DNA of 64,000 bases from Dictyobacter kobayashii (GTDB lineage Bacteria; Chloroflexota; Ktedonobacteria; Ktedonobacterales; Ktedonobacteraceae): assembly GCF_003967555.1 (NCBI RefSeq), contig NZ_BIFS01000002.1, forward strand, positions 1,612,001-1,676,000, given 5' to 3'. The translations under genes were made by a program, and so were the position numbers. This document shows, piece after piece, positions 1 to 7,520 of the stretch (positions are counted from its first letter, which is position 1; every line of letters begins with the position of its first letter). Below the pieces are notes generated by a model. The model did no database searches, was not told the origin of the DNA, and saw only the letters and a program-made list of their open reading frames with translations.

Positions 1-299
1 GTGATTTTATAGTCGAATTGCTGTCCTCATTCATAATTTTGATACTTTCTTTTGCTATACCTAGCTATAAAAAAGCACGCTGTCATGCTTTCGCAACAGG
101 CCCCTTATGGATGATAAATTAGTGATGTTTAATATACTAGAAATTCATAGATAATACAATAAAAATAAAAAGAAGAAATACTTTTATTGATATTTACACA
201 AGGAATACGAGTGATCAGGGGAGGATGAGAAGGCCAGAAGCAGGCGACACCTTAATCAATTGAGATGTCGCCAATTGTGGGATCTGGAAAATAGAAGTA
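1..299. other. Intergenic region at window start
   Basis: AT-rich sequence with no supportable ORF on either strand. The only structure I see is the hairpin at 243-272, next to the stop of the minus-strand reductase gene. Whatever gene lies to the left is outside the window. Confidence 0.6.
243..272 (-). terminator. Hairpin downstream of the SDR-like gene
   Basis: GGCGACA and TGTCGCC form a 7-bp GC-rich stem with a 16-nt loop, about 30 nt past the stop codon of the minus-strand gene at 300-938. No strong U tract follows, so termination is inferred from position and stem. Confidence 0.45.
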
Positions 300-938
300 C
301 TAGTCAGCGATAACCGGCAACTTACGTAGATATTGGGTATCGGTCAATTCTTTGAGCATGAATGCTGCCAGATCGGTGCGGCGAGTGGCTAGATCTTTAG
401 GGGTGGGGCGCAGAGAGATACGATACTCATCGGTACGAGGATAATCTGATAGTCGGGCTGGTCGCACCACGATCCAATCCAGGTTGGTCTTACTGATTTC
501 GCGCTGCATTAATTTCATATCGGCCAGCAGTTTTCTCATGAAGAGCGGAATAATAACCGAGCCATAAAGCCCTGGAGGAGTATAGTTATCGTCAGCGGCA
601 GCAGCGGTAACGCATACCAGGCGCCGAATGCCATTTTTTTGCATTGCCTGTAAAATATTTTTAATGCCCTGTGAATATAATCCCTCGGGCTTATAAGCAC
701 CGAACAGGGTGCGCTTGCGTGGCCCTACTGTAGAGAGCACGGCGTTTTTGCCCTGTACCGCTGCCTCTACCGAAGCCGGATCGAGAATATCAGCTTTGAC
801 AACCTGTAAACGTTCATGTTGGATGGGGAAATTAGCCGGGTTGCGCACCGCGGCAGTGACATCATGTCCCGCTTCGAGCGCCTGCTCTACCAGAGCCCTA
901 CCAGTTCGTCCTGAGGCTCCAAAGATTACCAGTTTCAT
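300..938 (-). CDS. NAD(P)H-binding SDR-like (NmrA/atypical SDR) protein
   Basis: A 212-residue protein that opens with the Rossmann nucleotide-binding loop GASGRTGRALVEQA (residues 7-20), the GxxGxxG pattern of atypical short-chain dehydrogenases that bind NAD(P)H. VKADILDPASVEAAVQG and AVLSTVGPRK follow as the beta4/beta5 region, and VCVTAAAADDNYTPPG covers the usual active-site segment without a canonical YxxxK. Family members act as redox sensors, flavin reductase-like proteins or sugar-nucleotide epimerases. The substrate cannot be told from sequence. It is a single-gene unit with an AAGAAGGATG-type ribosome site before the ATG. Cytoplasmic. Confidence 0.85.
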   Translation of the reverse strand: MKLVIFGASGRTGRALVEQALEAGHDVTAAVRNPANFPIQHERLQVVKADILDPASVEAAVQGKNAVLSTVGPRKRTLFGAYKPEGLYSQGIKNILQAMQKNGIRRLVCVTAAAADDNYTPPGLYGSVIIPLFMRKLLADMKLMQREISKTNLDWIVVRPARLSDYPRTDEYRISLRPTPKDLATRRTDLAAFMLKELTDTQYLRKLPVIAD

Positions 939-1383
939 ACTGTCATCCTTCTTTCTAAAAATAGCTGTGTGATTGTTTTGATGGTGTCCACTATATGGAT
1001 TCTGTATTCGTTGTCTAATCTATTATATTCGACCTTGCACATATTTATAGTGCTATGATTGCTTTGGTATGCATCGCGGCATGCTTCATTATACATGATA
1101 GCGCATGATAGCGGCGTTTTTTTGTTTTTCTGGGCGTTGAAATCAATGTTTAGCGGAAATATATGTGCATAGCGTGCTGCGTCTCTCAGCGTTCCATAAA
1201 GAGGCCTTTTATTTTAGAAAAAGTGTTACATTTGTCGTTCTGAGGGCGTGTTGAGATGTGGTTAGAAAATTATATGAAAATTTACTTGCCCGGTGAACGA
1301 TGTGAGATAAACAACCTTGCAGGATGTTCCCATTAGCTACATCTATGTAGATGGCTGGTACAGAACGAAAGAGAGGTTGAAGT
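939..1383. other. Intergenic region between divergent genes
   Basis: A 445-bp AT-rich spacer between the minus-strand reductase and the plus-strand gene at 1384. It should hold both promoters. I see no convincing -35/-10 pair, RNA gene or repeat. Confidence 0.5.
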
Positions 1384-1935
1384 ATGAGTAATGACAATAA
1401 AGCGGCACAATTTGCCCTGACATTAGAAAGAATTGGACGTCGTGCGCTGCATAGTTGCGAAGCTTTGCCTGACGATGTTTTGCTTTGGTCTCCTCCTTTT
1501 TCCAATGACAACTCACCCCTGCTAATCGCCATTGATCTGGCTAGAGATATTGAGAACTGGGTGCTTATCCCTGTTGGTGGGAGATTGCCTTTACTGGATC
1601 AATCACTTGAGGCCAGGCCAATTGAGTCATTTATCGCACTTGCGACATGTTACAGTCAGTGGATCAAGAGTGTGCATACTATTTTAGATACTATTCCCAA
1701 CTCTTTTCTGGACCTGCTGGTGGAAGCACAATCCTTACAAGAGAAGGTCCATGGTAAGCGTCGCCCAACAGTTCATACCTGCCTCCTGACAGCCGTAGAG
1801 AAGAGCGCCTGCCATCTTGGTCGGTTAGAAGCTCTCTGCCAGGCTGTATCCTGGAGCAGTTTCCCATTAGAACGAACAAACTTGAGGCATATAAAGAGTA
1901 TAAAAAAGGCACCTATAAGCATCCAGGGATCATAA
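1384..1935 (+). CDS. Conserved hypothetical protein, possibly DinB-like four-helix protein
   Basis: A 183-residue soluble protein, mainly helical by composition, with no signal peptide or membrane segment. The layout (helix with RIGRRALHSCEALPDD, a W-containing loop, a second helix pair, then SACHLGRLEALCQ near residue 145) resembles the DinB/DUF664 superfamily, in which His residues at helix ends bind a divalent metal. Only the last His sits in a recognisable HxGxxxxL context, so the call is tentative. The start is preceded by AGAGAGGTTGAAGT, an acceptable ribosome site. Function unknown; many relatives are thiol-dependent or metal-dependent transferases. Confidence 0.55.
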   Translation: MSNDNKAAQFALTLERIGRRALHSCEALPDDVLLWSPPFSNDNSPLLIAIDLARDIENWVLIPVGGRLPLLDQSLEARPIESFIALATCYSQWIKSVHTILDTIPNSFLDLLVEAQSLQEKVHGKRRPTVHTCLLTAVEKSACHLGRLEALCQAVSWSSFPLERTNLRHIKSIKKAPISIQGS

Positions 1936-1960
1936 TGCGCATCCGAGAAGCCCTAAACGC

Positions 1961-2034
1961 AATCCAAGCCAGGAAAACATGCACCCTATCACCTGTATTC
2001 AGGGAAAGGGCGCATGTTTTAGTTCTCCTGGATT
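1961..2034. terminator. Bidirectional hairpin between convergent genes
   Basis: An imperfect inverted repeat (AATCCA...CCAGGA..AAACATGC against GCATGTTTTAGTTCTCCTGGATT) lies between the stop codons of the convergent genes ending at 1935 and 2036, so it probably ends transcription from both sides. Confidence 0.6.
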
Positions 2035-2035
2035 A

Positions 2036-2806
2036 CTAATGACGTGGTTTATCGCCTGGATACCTGTTTAAATTTGAATTGGTTGCACTTGAAGATGAAT
2101 GCTTGGCACCGGCAGACCTGGTTGATCGTGGCTCCTCAAAAGTTTCGACTGGTAAGATTAGAGGCTCATAGTCCATCTCCTCTAGCGTGCTCTCATACTT
2201 ATACCTCCTGGTCCGAGTAGTACCACTGGCCGAAAGATTTTTTTCGGTTGGAGGCATACTGGTAGAGGGTTTCTGCATAGATGAGGATGATGGGCCTTGA
2301 GCACCAAGATTAGCTTTGTTGCCAGACGCTATATTAGAGCTCGCACTGTTCGTTGTTGATGAAGAAGACGTACTAAAGGGTCTTGGGCGCTCCGGCATGG
2401 CGCTGCTCCCGCTGTTAGAAGACTGTGTACCTGGTATAGAGGTGGAACTAGGTGGTGATGATGGAGTACGAGGCTGAGTGATATCAGGTGACGGTGAAGT
2501 CGTACGTGGCGGCGGTGGTGTTGTTCCCACTGCAAAAGATGGAGCACTCGTATCCCTGGGCTTTTCAAAAGCACCAGTTGGCAGCGTGATAGGTTCATTA
2601 TCTGCCACGCCGGATTTTCCAGCCATGCGGCTATAGCTACTACTATATGTTCCAGTCGCATTCAAAGGCAGATTAGAACTCGATGCTTTATCTTGCAATT
2701 GTTTAATGCGCACCTTAACTTTATTGCGTAACTCTTCGCCACGCATAGGGGCAATCAGCAGCCCGGCCGCTGCTCCGATCAACATACCCTGAAGAAACTT
2801 GCCCAT
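2036..2806 (-). CDS. YtxH domain-containing protein with Ser/Thr/Pro-rich tail
   Basis: The N-terminus, MGKFLQGMLIGAAAGLLIAP followed by MRGEELRNKVK, is the YtxH (general stress protein) signature: a short glycine/alanine membrane segment and a charged amphipathic helix. Residues about 40-256 are low-complexity, rich in Ser, Thr and Pro, and probably disordered. Within the tail a motif of the form EPxxLPxxxFEKPR(D/S)T appears twice, at about residues 71-86 and 214-229. The gene lies 168 bp downstream of an htrA-like gene on the same strand, whose product also has a long disordered region; a shared envelope-stress role is inference. Confidence 0.75.
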   Translation of the reverse strand: MGKFLQGMLIGAAAGLLIAPMRGEELRNKVKVRIKQLQDKASSSNLPLNATGTYSSSYSRMAGKSGVADNEPITLPTGAFEKPRDTSAPSFAVGTTPPPPRTTSPSPDITQPRTPSSPPSSTSIPGTQSSNSGSSAMPERPRPFSTSSSSTTNSASSNIASGNKANLGAQGPSSSSMQKPSTSMPPTEKNLSASGTTRTRRYKYESTLEEMDYEPLILPVETFEEPRSTRSAGAKHSSSSATNSNLNRYPGDKPRH

Positions 2807-2974
2807 ATTGTGCTCGCCTTTCTATACAAACATGTATACACGAGTAGCCAGAAGACAATGATGTGAACAAATCCTATCAAACACACGTTTTGTTGAGAGC
2901 AGGAGTTTCAGCGTATATCGGTGTGTATCATTTAAGCCCATACACTAAAACTCCAAAGCTCACCTGATAGAAGA

Positions 2975-4759
2975 TTAGCTAAATTGCTGTTCACCCAGTT
3001 GCACCTTAACCGCCATTTGCTGATCTCCCCGGTAAATGCGCAACGACAAAGTCTGGCCAGGTTGTTTATTGATCAGGATATCCTGCAGCATCGCTGTATC
3101 CTGGATAGGCTGATTATCGGCCTCCACGATGATATCGCCCCTTCTTAGTCCAGCCTGAGCGGCGGCACTATCGGGTCTCACATTAACAATGAGTGCACCA
3201 TGATTAACCGGCAATTGGGCCTGATCCGCAATATCGGAATCGACCGTGATCACATTTACACCCATATCCGCGCGGCCAGATTGAACGACGTGACCTGAGT
3301 TGATTAATTGTGGAGCAATAAATTTAACGCGATTGGATGGAATCGCAAAACCTACGCCACTGGCGGGTGTTTTAAACTCTGGATCAATTGGCGCCAGAGT
3401 TGGAATACCCACCAACTCTTTCTGCATATTTACCAGAGCGCCGCCACTATTACCAGGATTAATGGCCGCATCAGTCTGAATAGCATTGATAATCAGATTG
3501 TTCGGACCTTCGGACACATTGCGACCTGTCGCGCTCACAATACCGCTGGTCACGGTCTGGGTAATGCCCAAAGGATTACCGATGGCCAGCACAGGTTGTC
3601 CTACCTGCAAGCGGGACGAATCCCCGATTTTCGCCACAGACATATGTTTGGGCGGATCAATCTTTATGACGGCCAGATCATCATTTGGATCAGTGCCAGC
3701 CACGGTTGCAGGTAACCTGGTATTATCATAGAGCACAACCTGATAGTTCTGGCCACCCGATACAACATGATTATTGGTTACAATATAGCCACGTGGATCA
3801 ATGATGACGCCCGATCCCAGGCTACCTCCGCGCTCAGTTTCAACATTAATCTGCACTACCGAGCTACGGAAACCAGATGCCACCTGGGTAATTGATTGGC
3901 CGGCGGCTGGATTGAAAATCGCCCCGGCTGGATGGGTGATGGCACTGGTTGCCAGCCAGCCACCAATCGCGCCCATCAACAATGCTAGCAACGGAAGACC
4001 AATATACAGCAGTCTGTTGTTTGGCTGTGTACGCTGCGGATAACGCGGACCACCCGGGAACTGTCCTTGCGTTTGTGCCTGATATGCATATTGATCAGGT
4101 GGTGGAGGGGTACCAGGCGGCATATTTGTCGCGTGAGGTACCGAAGCACCAGGATAGTTAGGAGTATAGCCGGGCGGCCTGGTGGAAGGTGCATTGCCTG
4201 GCGTATAGTCGGGTGACATATTGGAAGACGCATTGCCGGTTGCATAGCCTGTTCGTGGCTGGTTATCCGGAGGTATATCTGGCGGATAGTATGTGCGATT
4301 TGGTGGTTCATTGTAGGGGGATGGTTTCTCCCCGTTTGAGGCATCTGTGGATGGATAAGATGCTCTCGGCTTGTCGGCTGAATATGCTGATGACGTGCCA
4401 GTTGGATTCACCTCAGGTGGCACACCATCAGTTGAATAAGGTGTTGGCCTATCGGTGGATGAGTAAAAGGTCGGTGTGCGCTCAGGAGTCGTATTCGAAT
4501 GATAGATATCGGATTTTTCGTCGAGCGGTACATAGCCAGCCGGTTGTTCCGTTGACCCTTGATAAGAAGGCGGCTGTGGAGCTGATGTATCGCCAGGTGT
4601 ACGACCAGCAGCCGAGCCAGCCAGGAAGGGTGGCGTATAAGACTTCCGGGCTTTCTGCGTTTCAGTACGCTCGGCAAGCTGCTCCGAAGATGGATCAGGT
4701 GTGTGTTGCGGTTTATTAGATGATTCCGAAGGATCTGGTTTCTGATCGGGATGTGACAT
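2975..4759 (-). CDS. htrA: HtrA/DegP-type trypsin-like serine protease with PDZ domain
   Basis: A 594-residue membrane-anchored protease. Residues 1-245 are a proline/serine/tyrosine-rich, probably disordered cytoplasmic region with repeated PPDxxP and GY(T/A)xGN units. A membrane segment follows at about 250-271. The protease domain shows all three catalytic residues: His331 in VTNNHVV, Asp361 in DPNDDLAVIK and Ser438 in NPGNSGGAL. One PDZ domain covers about 490-585 (RPDSAAAQAGLRRGDIIVEADNQP). HtrA proteases degrade or refold damaged extracytoplasmic proteins. The tail is much longer than in DegP or DegS. Single-gene unit, followed on the same strand by the YtxH gene. Confidence 0.93.
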   Translation of the reverse strand: MSHPDQKPDPSESSNKPQHTPDPSSEQLAERTETQKARKSYTPPFLAGSAAGRTPGDTSAPQPPSYQGSTEQPAGYVPLDEKSDIYHSNTTPERTPTFYSSTDRPTPYSTDGVPPEVNPTGTSSAYSADKPRASYPSTDASNGEKPSPYNEPPNRTYYPPDIPPDNQPRTGYATGNASSNMSPDYTPGNAPSTRPPGYTPNYPGASVPHATNMPPGTPPPPDQYAYQAQTQGQFPGGPRYPQRTQPNNRLLYIGLPLLALLMGAIGGWLATSAITHPAGAIFNPAAGQSITQVASGFRSSVVQINVETERGGSLGSGVIIDPRGYIVTNNHVVSGGQNYQVVLYDNTRLPATVAGTDPNDDLAVIKIDPPKHMSVAKIGDSSRLQVGQPVLAIGNPLGITQTVTSGIVSATGRNVSEGPNNLIINAIQTDAAINPGNSGGALVNMQKELVGIPTLAPIDPEFKTPASGVGFAIPSNRVKFIAPQLINSGHVVQSGRADMGVNVITVDSDIADQAQLPVNHGALIVNVRPDSAAAQAGLRRGDIIVEADNQPIQDTAMLQDILINKQPGQTLSLRIYRGDQQMAVKVQLGEQQFS

Positions 4760-4980
4760 TTAAGAATCCTCCTCCATCATGACTGGATGGGAAGCACAAG
4801 ATTAACGACAAATCCACGACACCAACTATAGCGTGTAGAAGATTGTTTGTACTCCTCCAAAAGATGGATTGGTCGAAGTCCATCATAACGTATGTCACGG
4901 TGCCATATCTCAGCCTTCGTAGTAGGATTGTTTTTCAAGGGAGTATTTGCGCGTTCGAGCGGCGTTTCCGTTTTGCTTTT

Positions 4981-4998
4981 CATAGCATGCATGCTATG
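4981..4998. promoter_or_regulatory. Perfect 18-bp palindrome in a divergent promoter region
   Basis: CATAGCATGCATGCTATG is perfectly self-complementary. It lies in the 297-bp spacer between the divergent htrA-like gene (start 4759) and the S51 peptidase-like gene (start 5057), 58 bp before the latter. Position and symmetry suit a dimeric repressor operator. No regulator is encoded next to it. Confidence 0.4.
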
Positions 4999-5056
4999 TG
5001 CATGATATAGTATGGATATTGCAAATCAAATTCTACTCTGAACGACAAGGATAACT

Positions 5057-5836
5057 ATGGCACAAAAGCATACTCTATCTTCTGCGCCTGGCGCAATTGC
5101 TCTGCTGGGATCTGGTGAATATCTACCCGTGATGAACGATACTGATACCTACTTACTTAGCACTCTAGGCGGTGCGCAGCAGACACATATCGCACTCCTG
5201 CCCACTGCCAGTGGACTTGAAGTTGGTCGACCCGAGTACTGGAATGCGCTGGGTCTTGAGCATTTTAAGCAACTGGGTGTCAACGATATCCGGCTATCTT
5301 CAATTATTGATCATGCGGGCAGTGATGATCCTGAGCAAGTAGCTTTATTGGAAGGCGCAAATTTTTATTATTTTTCGGGTGGCAATCCACGTCATATTTT
5401 GGAAAGTATTCATGATACAGCCGCCTGGGAAGTGATTTTTGCTGCCTACCAGCGCGGTGCTATTCTGGCGGGTTGCAGCGCCGGAGCCATGGCGCTTGGC
5501 TCGGTATTAATCTCGCCACGTGACGTCTATGCAGGCCAGGCCCCCAACTGGTTGCCCGCGCTTGGAATCGTACCGGGCGTGGCTGTTTTTCCACATTTTG
5601 ATCGTATGCATGGCAACGAGATCTGGGCCCAGGGTTTTAAACGCATGCTGGCAACGCTGCCAGAAGGCCACCGAGGTCTGGGTATTGACGAAGATACCGC
5701 GCTTGTAAGAATGCCGCTTGAGCAGAGCGGAAGTGCCGCCAGCTGGAAAGTCATGGGTATTCGTACCGTTACCCTCTTCAATCGTGATGGTAGCGAACAG
5801 GTCTTTCAGCCGGGCGAGATTGTCACCAGCCTATAG
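5057..5836 (+). CDS. Peptidase S51-like / type 1 glutamine amidotransferase-like protein
   Basis: A 259-residue cytoplasmic protein. The nucleophile elbow GCSAGAM (Ser141) and the preceding YYFSGGNPRHIL and IALLPTASG segments are typical of the S51 family (dipeptidase E, cyanophycinase), which cleaves Asp-containing peptides or beta-aspartyl bonds. The segment FPHFDRMHG would carry the catalytic His region. Whether it is a peptidase or a non-peptidase homologue is not shown by the sequence. Ribosome site ACAAGGATAACT precedes the ATG. Convergent with the HAD gene at 5867, 30 bp away. Confidence 0.8.
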   Translation: MAQKHTLSSAPGAIALLGSGEYLPVMNDTDTYLLSTLGGAQQTHIALLPTASGLEVGRPEYWNALGLEHFKQLGVNDIRLSSIIDHAGSDDPEQVALLEGANFYYFSGGNPRHILESIHDTAAWEVIFAAYQRGAILAGCSAGAMALGSVLISPRDVYAGQAPNWLPALGIVPGVAVFPHFDRMHGNEIWAQGFKRMLATLPEGHRGLGIDEDTALVRMPLEQSGSAASWKVMGIRTVTLFNRDGSEQVFQPGEIVTSL

Positions 5837-5866
5837 CAGGGAAGCGGTCAACGAGGCCCGCCTCCA

Positions 5867-6556
5867 TTAGAAATAGTGCGATAACTCTGAGAATGTCTGT
5901 AAGGTAAGATGTTTACCTGGTCCGACAGTCTCGATCTCTTGCAGTTCAATTGTCCAGGTATGAGGATGAGGAATGTAGACCGTATTCAGATTGGCTGCGC
6001 GGGCCGAATTAATATCTGAACGTGGCGAATTCCCAATCATCCAGGTACTGGCAGGCTGCAATTGTAGCTCCTGCACCAGTTTCCTATAGGCTAATGGATG
6101 TTTCTCTGGCACAACAATCGTATGTTCAAAGTAACCGGCCAGCCCTGAACGCTCAATTTTCAGTTGCTGCTCCTCTGCATGACCCTTCGTCAGTAGAATA
6201 AGCTGATGGCGATGAGTCAGATCAATCAATGTCTTTTCCACGCCGGGCATAATCTCCATCGGGTGGCTGGCGAGCTGCTGGCCAAAACGACGAATTTGCG
6301 CAATATCTTCTATATTCACCTCCCGTTCGGCCAATTGTTGATAGACAGCGATCAAGCTACGGGTGAAATTGGCGAAGCCATAGCCTATGTTGAGTTGCAC
6401 TTCATTCAGGACAGCCTCTATTTCCGCAGGTTGGAGAGATGAATGGTTCAAGAAGTGAATAAAATCGCTGGTTGCTTGTTCGAAGTATATGTTATTTTCC
6501 CATAACGTATCATCGGCATCAATGCAAAGTGTGTACGGCATAATAAGGTTTTCCAT
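5867..6556 (-). CDS. HAD-family hydrolase (subfamily IA)
   Basis: A 229-residue haloacid dehalogenase-like phosphatase. Motif I is IDADDTLWENN, giving the two catalytic Asp residues; motif II is LILLTKGH; the conserved Lys lies in PEKHPLAYRKL; motif III is WMIGNSPRSDINSA. A helical cap domain lies between motifs I and II. It hydrolyses an unidentified phosphorylated metabolite. The first Met (6556) and a second at 6541 (MPYTLC) are both possible; the second puts motif I close to the N-terminus, as is usual. No strong ribosome site separates them. Confidence 0.85.
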   Translation of the reverse strand: MENLIMPYTLCIDADDTLWENNIYFEQATSDFIHFLNHSSLQPAEIEAVLNEVQLNIGYGFANFTRSLIAVYQQLAEREVNIEDIAQIRRFGQQLASHPMEIMPGVEKTLIDLTHRHQLILLTKGHAEEQQLKIERSGLAGYFEHTIVVPEKHPLAYRKLVQELQLQPASTWMIGNSPRSDINSARAANLNTVYIPHPHTWTIELQEIETVGPGKHLTLQTFSELSHYF

Positions 6557-6674
6557 TGTATATGTATGTAAAATTGCTTGGAAGGATTGGTTTTCTGCTT
6601 GAGGTCGTCTGGTACTCTTACATATAGAACTGTATCAAAGTATGGGTATTTATGCAAGAGTTTCGCTGATTGGT

Positions 6675-6845
6675 CAGGGCTATTTCATGTTCGTCTGTGG
6701 CGCCTGCGGCGCCGGGTTGGGGGTGTGGAGTGTGTGGTGGGCGGTCGCGGCCACCCATCACACACTCCACACAGGAAAGAAGGTCCATCGTATCGCTTGC
6801 TCGTGATCTCCCTGCAATCCCTGGGACGAACAATACAAAGCCCTG
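6675..6845. mobile_element. MITE-like element 1 (non-coding, with palindromic core)
   Basis: A 171-bp element whose ends are inverted copies of one another: CAGGGCT-N8-TTCGTC at the left and its reverse complement at the right (GACGAA...AGCCCTG, ending at 6845). Nine-base flanks match at eight positions: CTGATTGGT (6666-6674) and CTGATTGGG (6846-6854), which looks like a target duplication. Inside are GGCGCC-TGC-GGCGCC and a roughly 50-bp imperfect palindrome with GTGTGGAGTGTG arms. It encodes no protein, so any movement would depend on a transposase elsewhere. Confidence 0.7.
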
Positions 6846-6936
6846 CTGATTGGGGGGAGAACAAGCAATTCCTGGGCCTGCTAGTTTGTTTTACTATAAT
6901 AGGAGGGCACTTTATTGCGGCGAGACTCTGAATAGA

Positions 6937-7062
6937 CAGGGTATTTAATGTTCGTCCGGAGAATGTACATCTTTCAGGTATGGAGTGTGTGGAGTGGGCG
7001 GCTGCGGCCGCCCCACTCCATACCCCCAACCCGGCGCCACAGACGAACATGAAATAGCCCTG
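6937..7062. mobile_element. MITE-like element 2 (related, opposite orientation)
   Basis: A 126-bp relative of element 1, with ends CAGGGT-N8-TTCGTC and the inverted GACGAA...AGCCCTG. Flanks CTGAATAGA (6928-6936) and CTGAACAGA (7063-7071) differ at one position. The core palindrome (GGCGGCTGCGGCCGCC with TGGAGT arms) is in the minus orientation relative to element 1 and lacks the extra TGCGGCGCC. The two elements are 91 bp apart. Confidence 0.7.
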
Positions 7063-7177
7063 CTGAACAGATGGCTATGGTTTTGGTTACAAGCGATGCA
7101 GGTGTATACTGGATGTATTGTAATACGAAAAATGGGAATGTATTGTGCACGAGGTGCCGAGTTAGCGAGAGTTTGTG

Positions 7178-7429
7178 ATGGTGTACAGAGAAGAGATTAC
7201 AGCACGCTACAAAGGAATTACCATCTGGGTAGAAAAAATATCTGAAGTAGAATACGATGGCGTCTTCAGATGGAATGGGCGCATCATCAAAACCGATCCT
7301 GCCTATGAATATTCGCCCTCCGCGCCCGAGGCGATTGAGAGTGCTAAAGGAGTGATAGATATCCTGATAGAATTGCGCCGCGAGGGTATCAGTGTTGCAG
7401 AGGAGGAGGAGAATGAGAGAGATGAGTAA
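7178..7429 (+). CDS. Small hypothetical protein
   Basis: A protein of about 83 residues, acidic, with a predicted beta-rich first half (VYREEITARYKGITIWVEKI...) and a helical end rich in Glu (ELRREGISVAEEEENERDE). The composition looks protein-like and the codon use is unremarkable. GTG at 7175 and ATG at 7178 are adjacent; the ATG is preferred. No family recognised. It follows directly on the two MITE-like elements. Confidence 0.55.
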   Translation: MVYREEITARYKGITIWVEKISEVEYDGVFRWNGRIIKTDPAYEYSPSAPEAIESAKGVIDILIELRREGISVAEEEENERDE

Positions 7430-7520
7430 AGTGTTGTATAGATGAATATGGATTTTCTGGCTATGCCATGTGCAGGCGAACTGAATAAGCAGCCTGTACC
7501 TGGCCGCTAGCTAAGAGATT

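Noticed and set aside
1209..1532. 107-codon minus-strand ORF overlapping the DinB-like gene
   Set aside because: Shadow of the plus-strand frame at 1384; composition unlike a protein.
6675..7062. CRISPR-like repeats
   Set aside because: The repeats are few, inverted, and carry no regular spacers; they fit transposon-like ends with duplicated targets instead.
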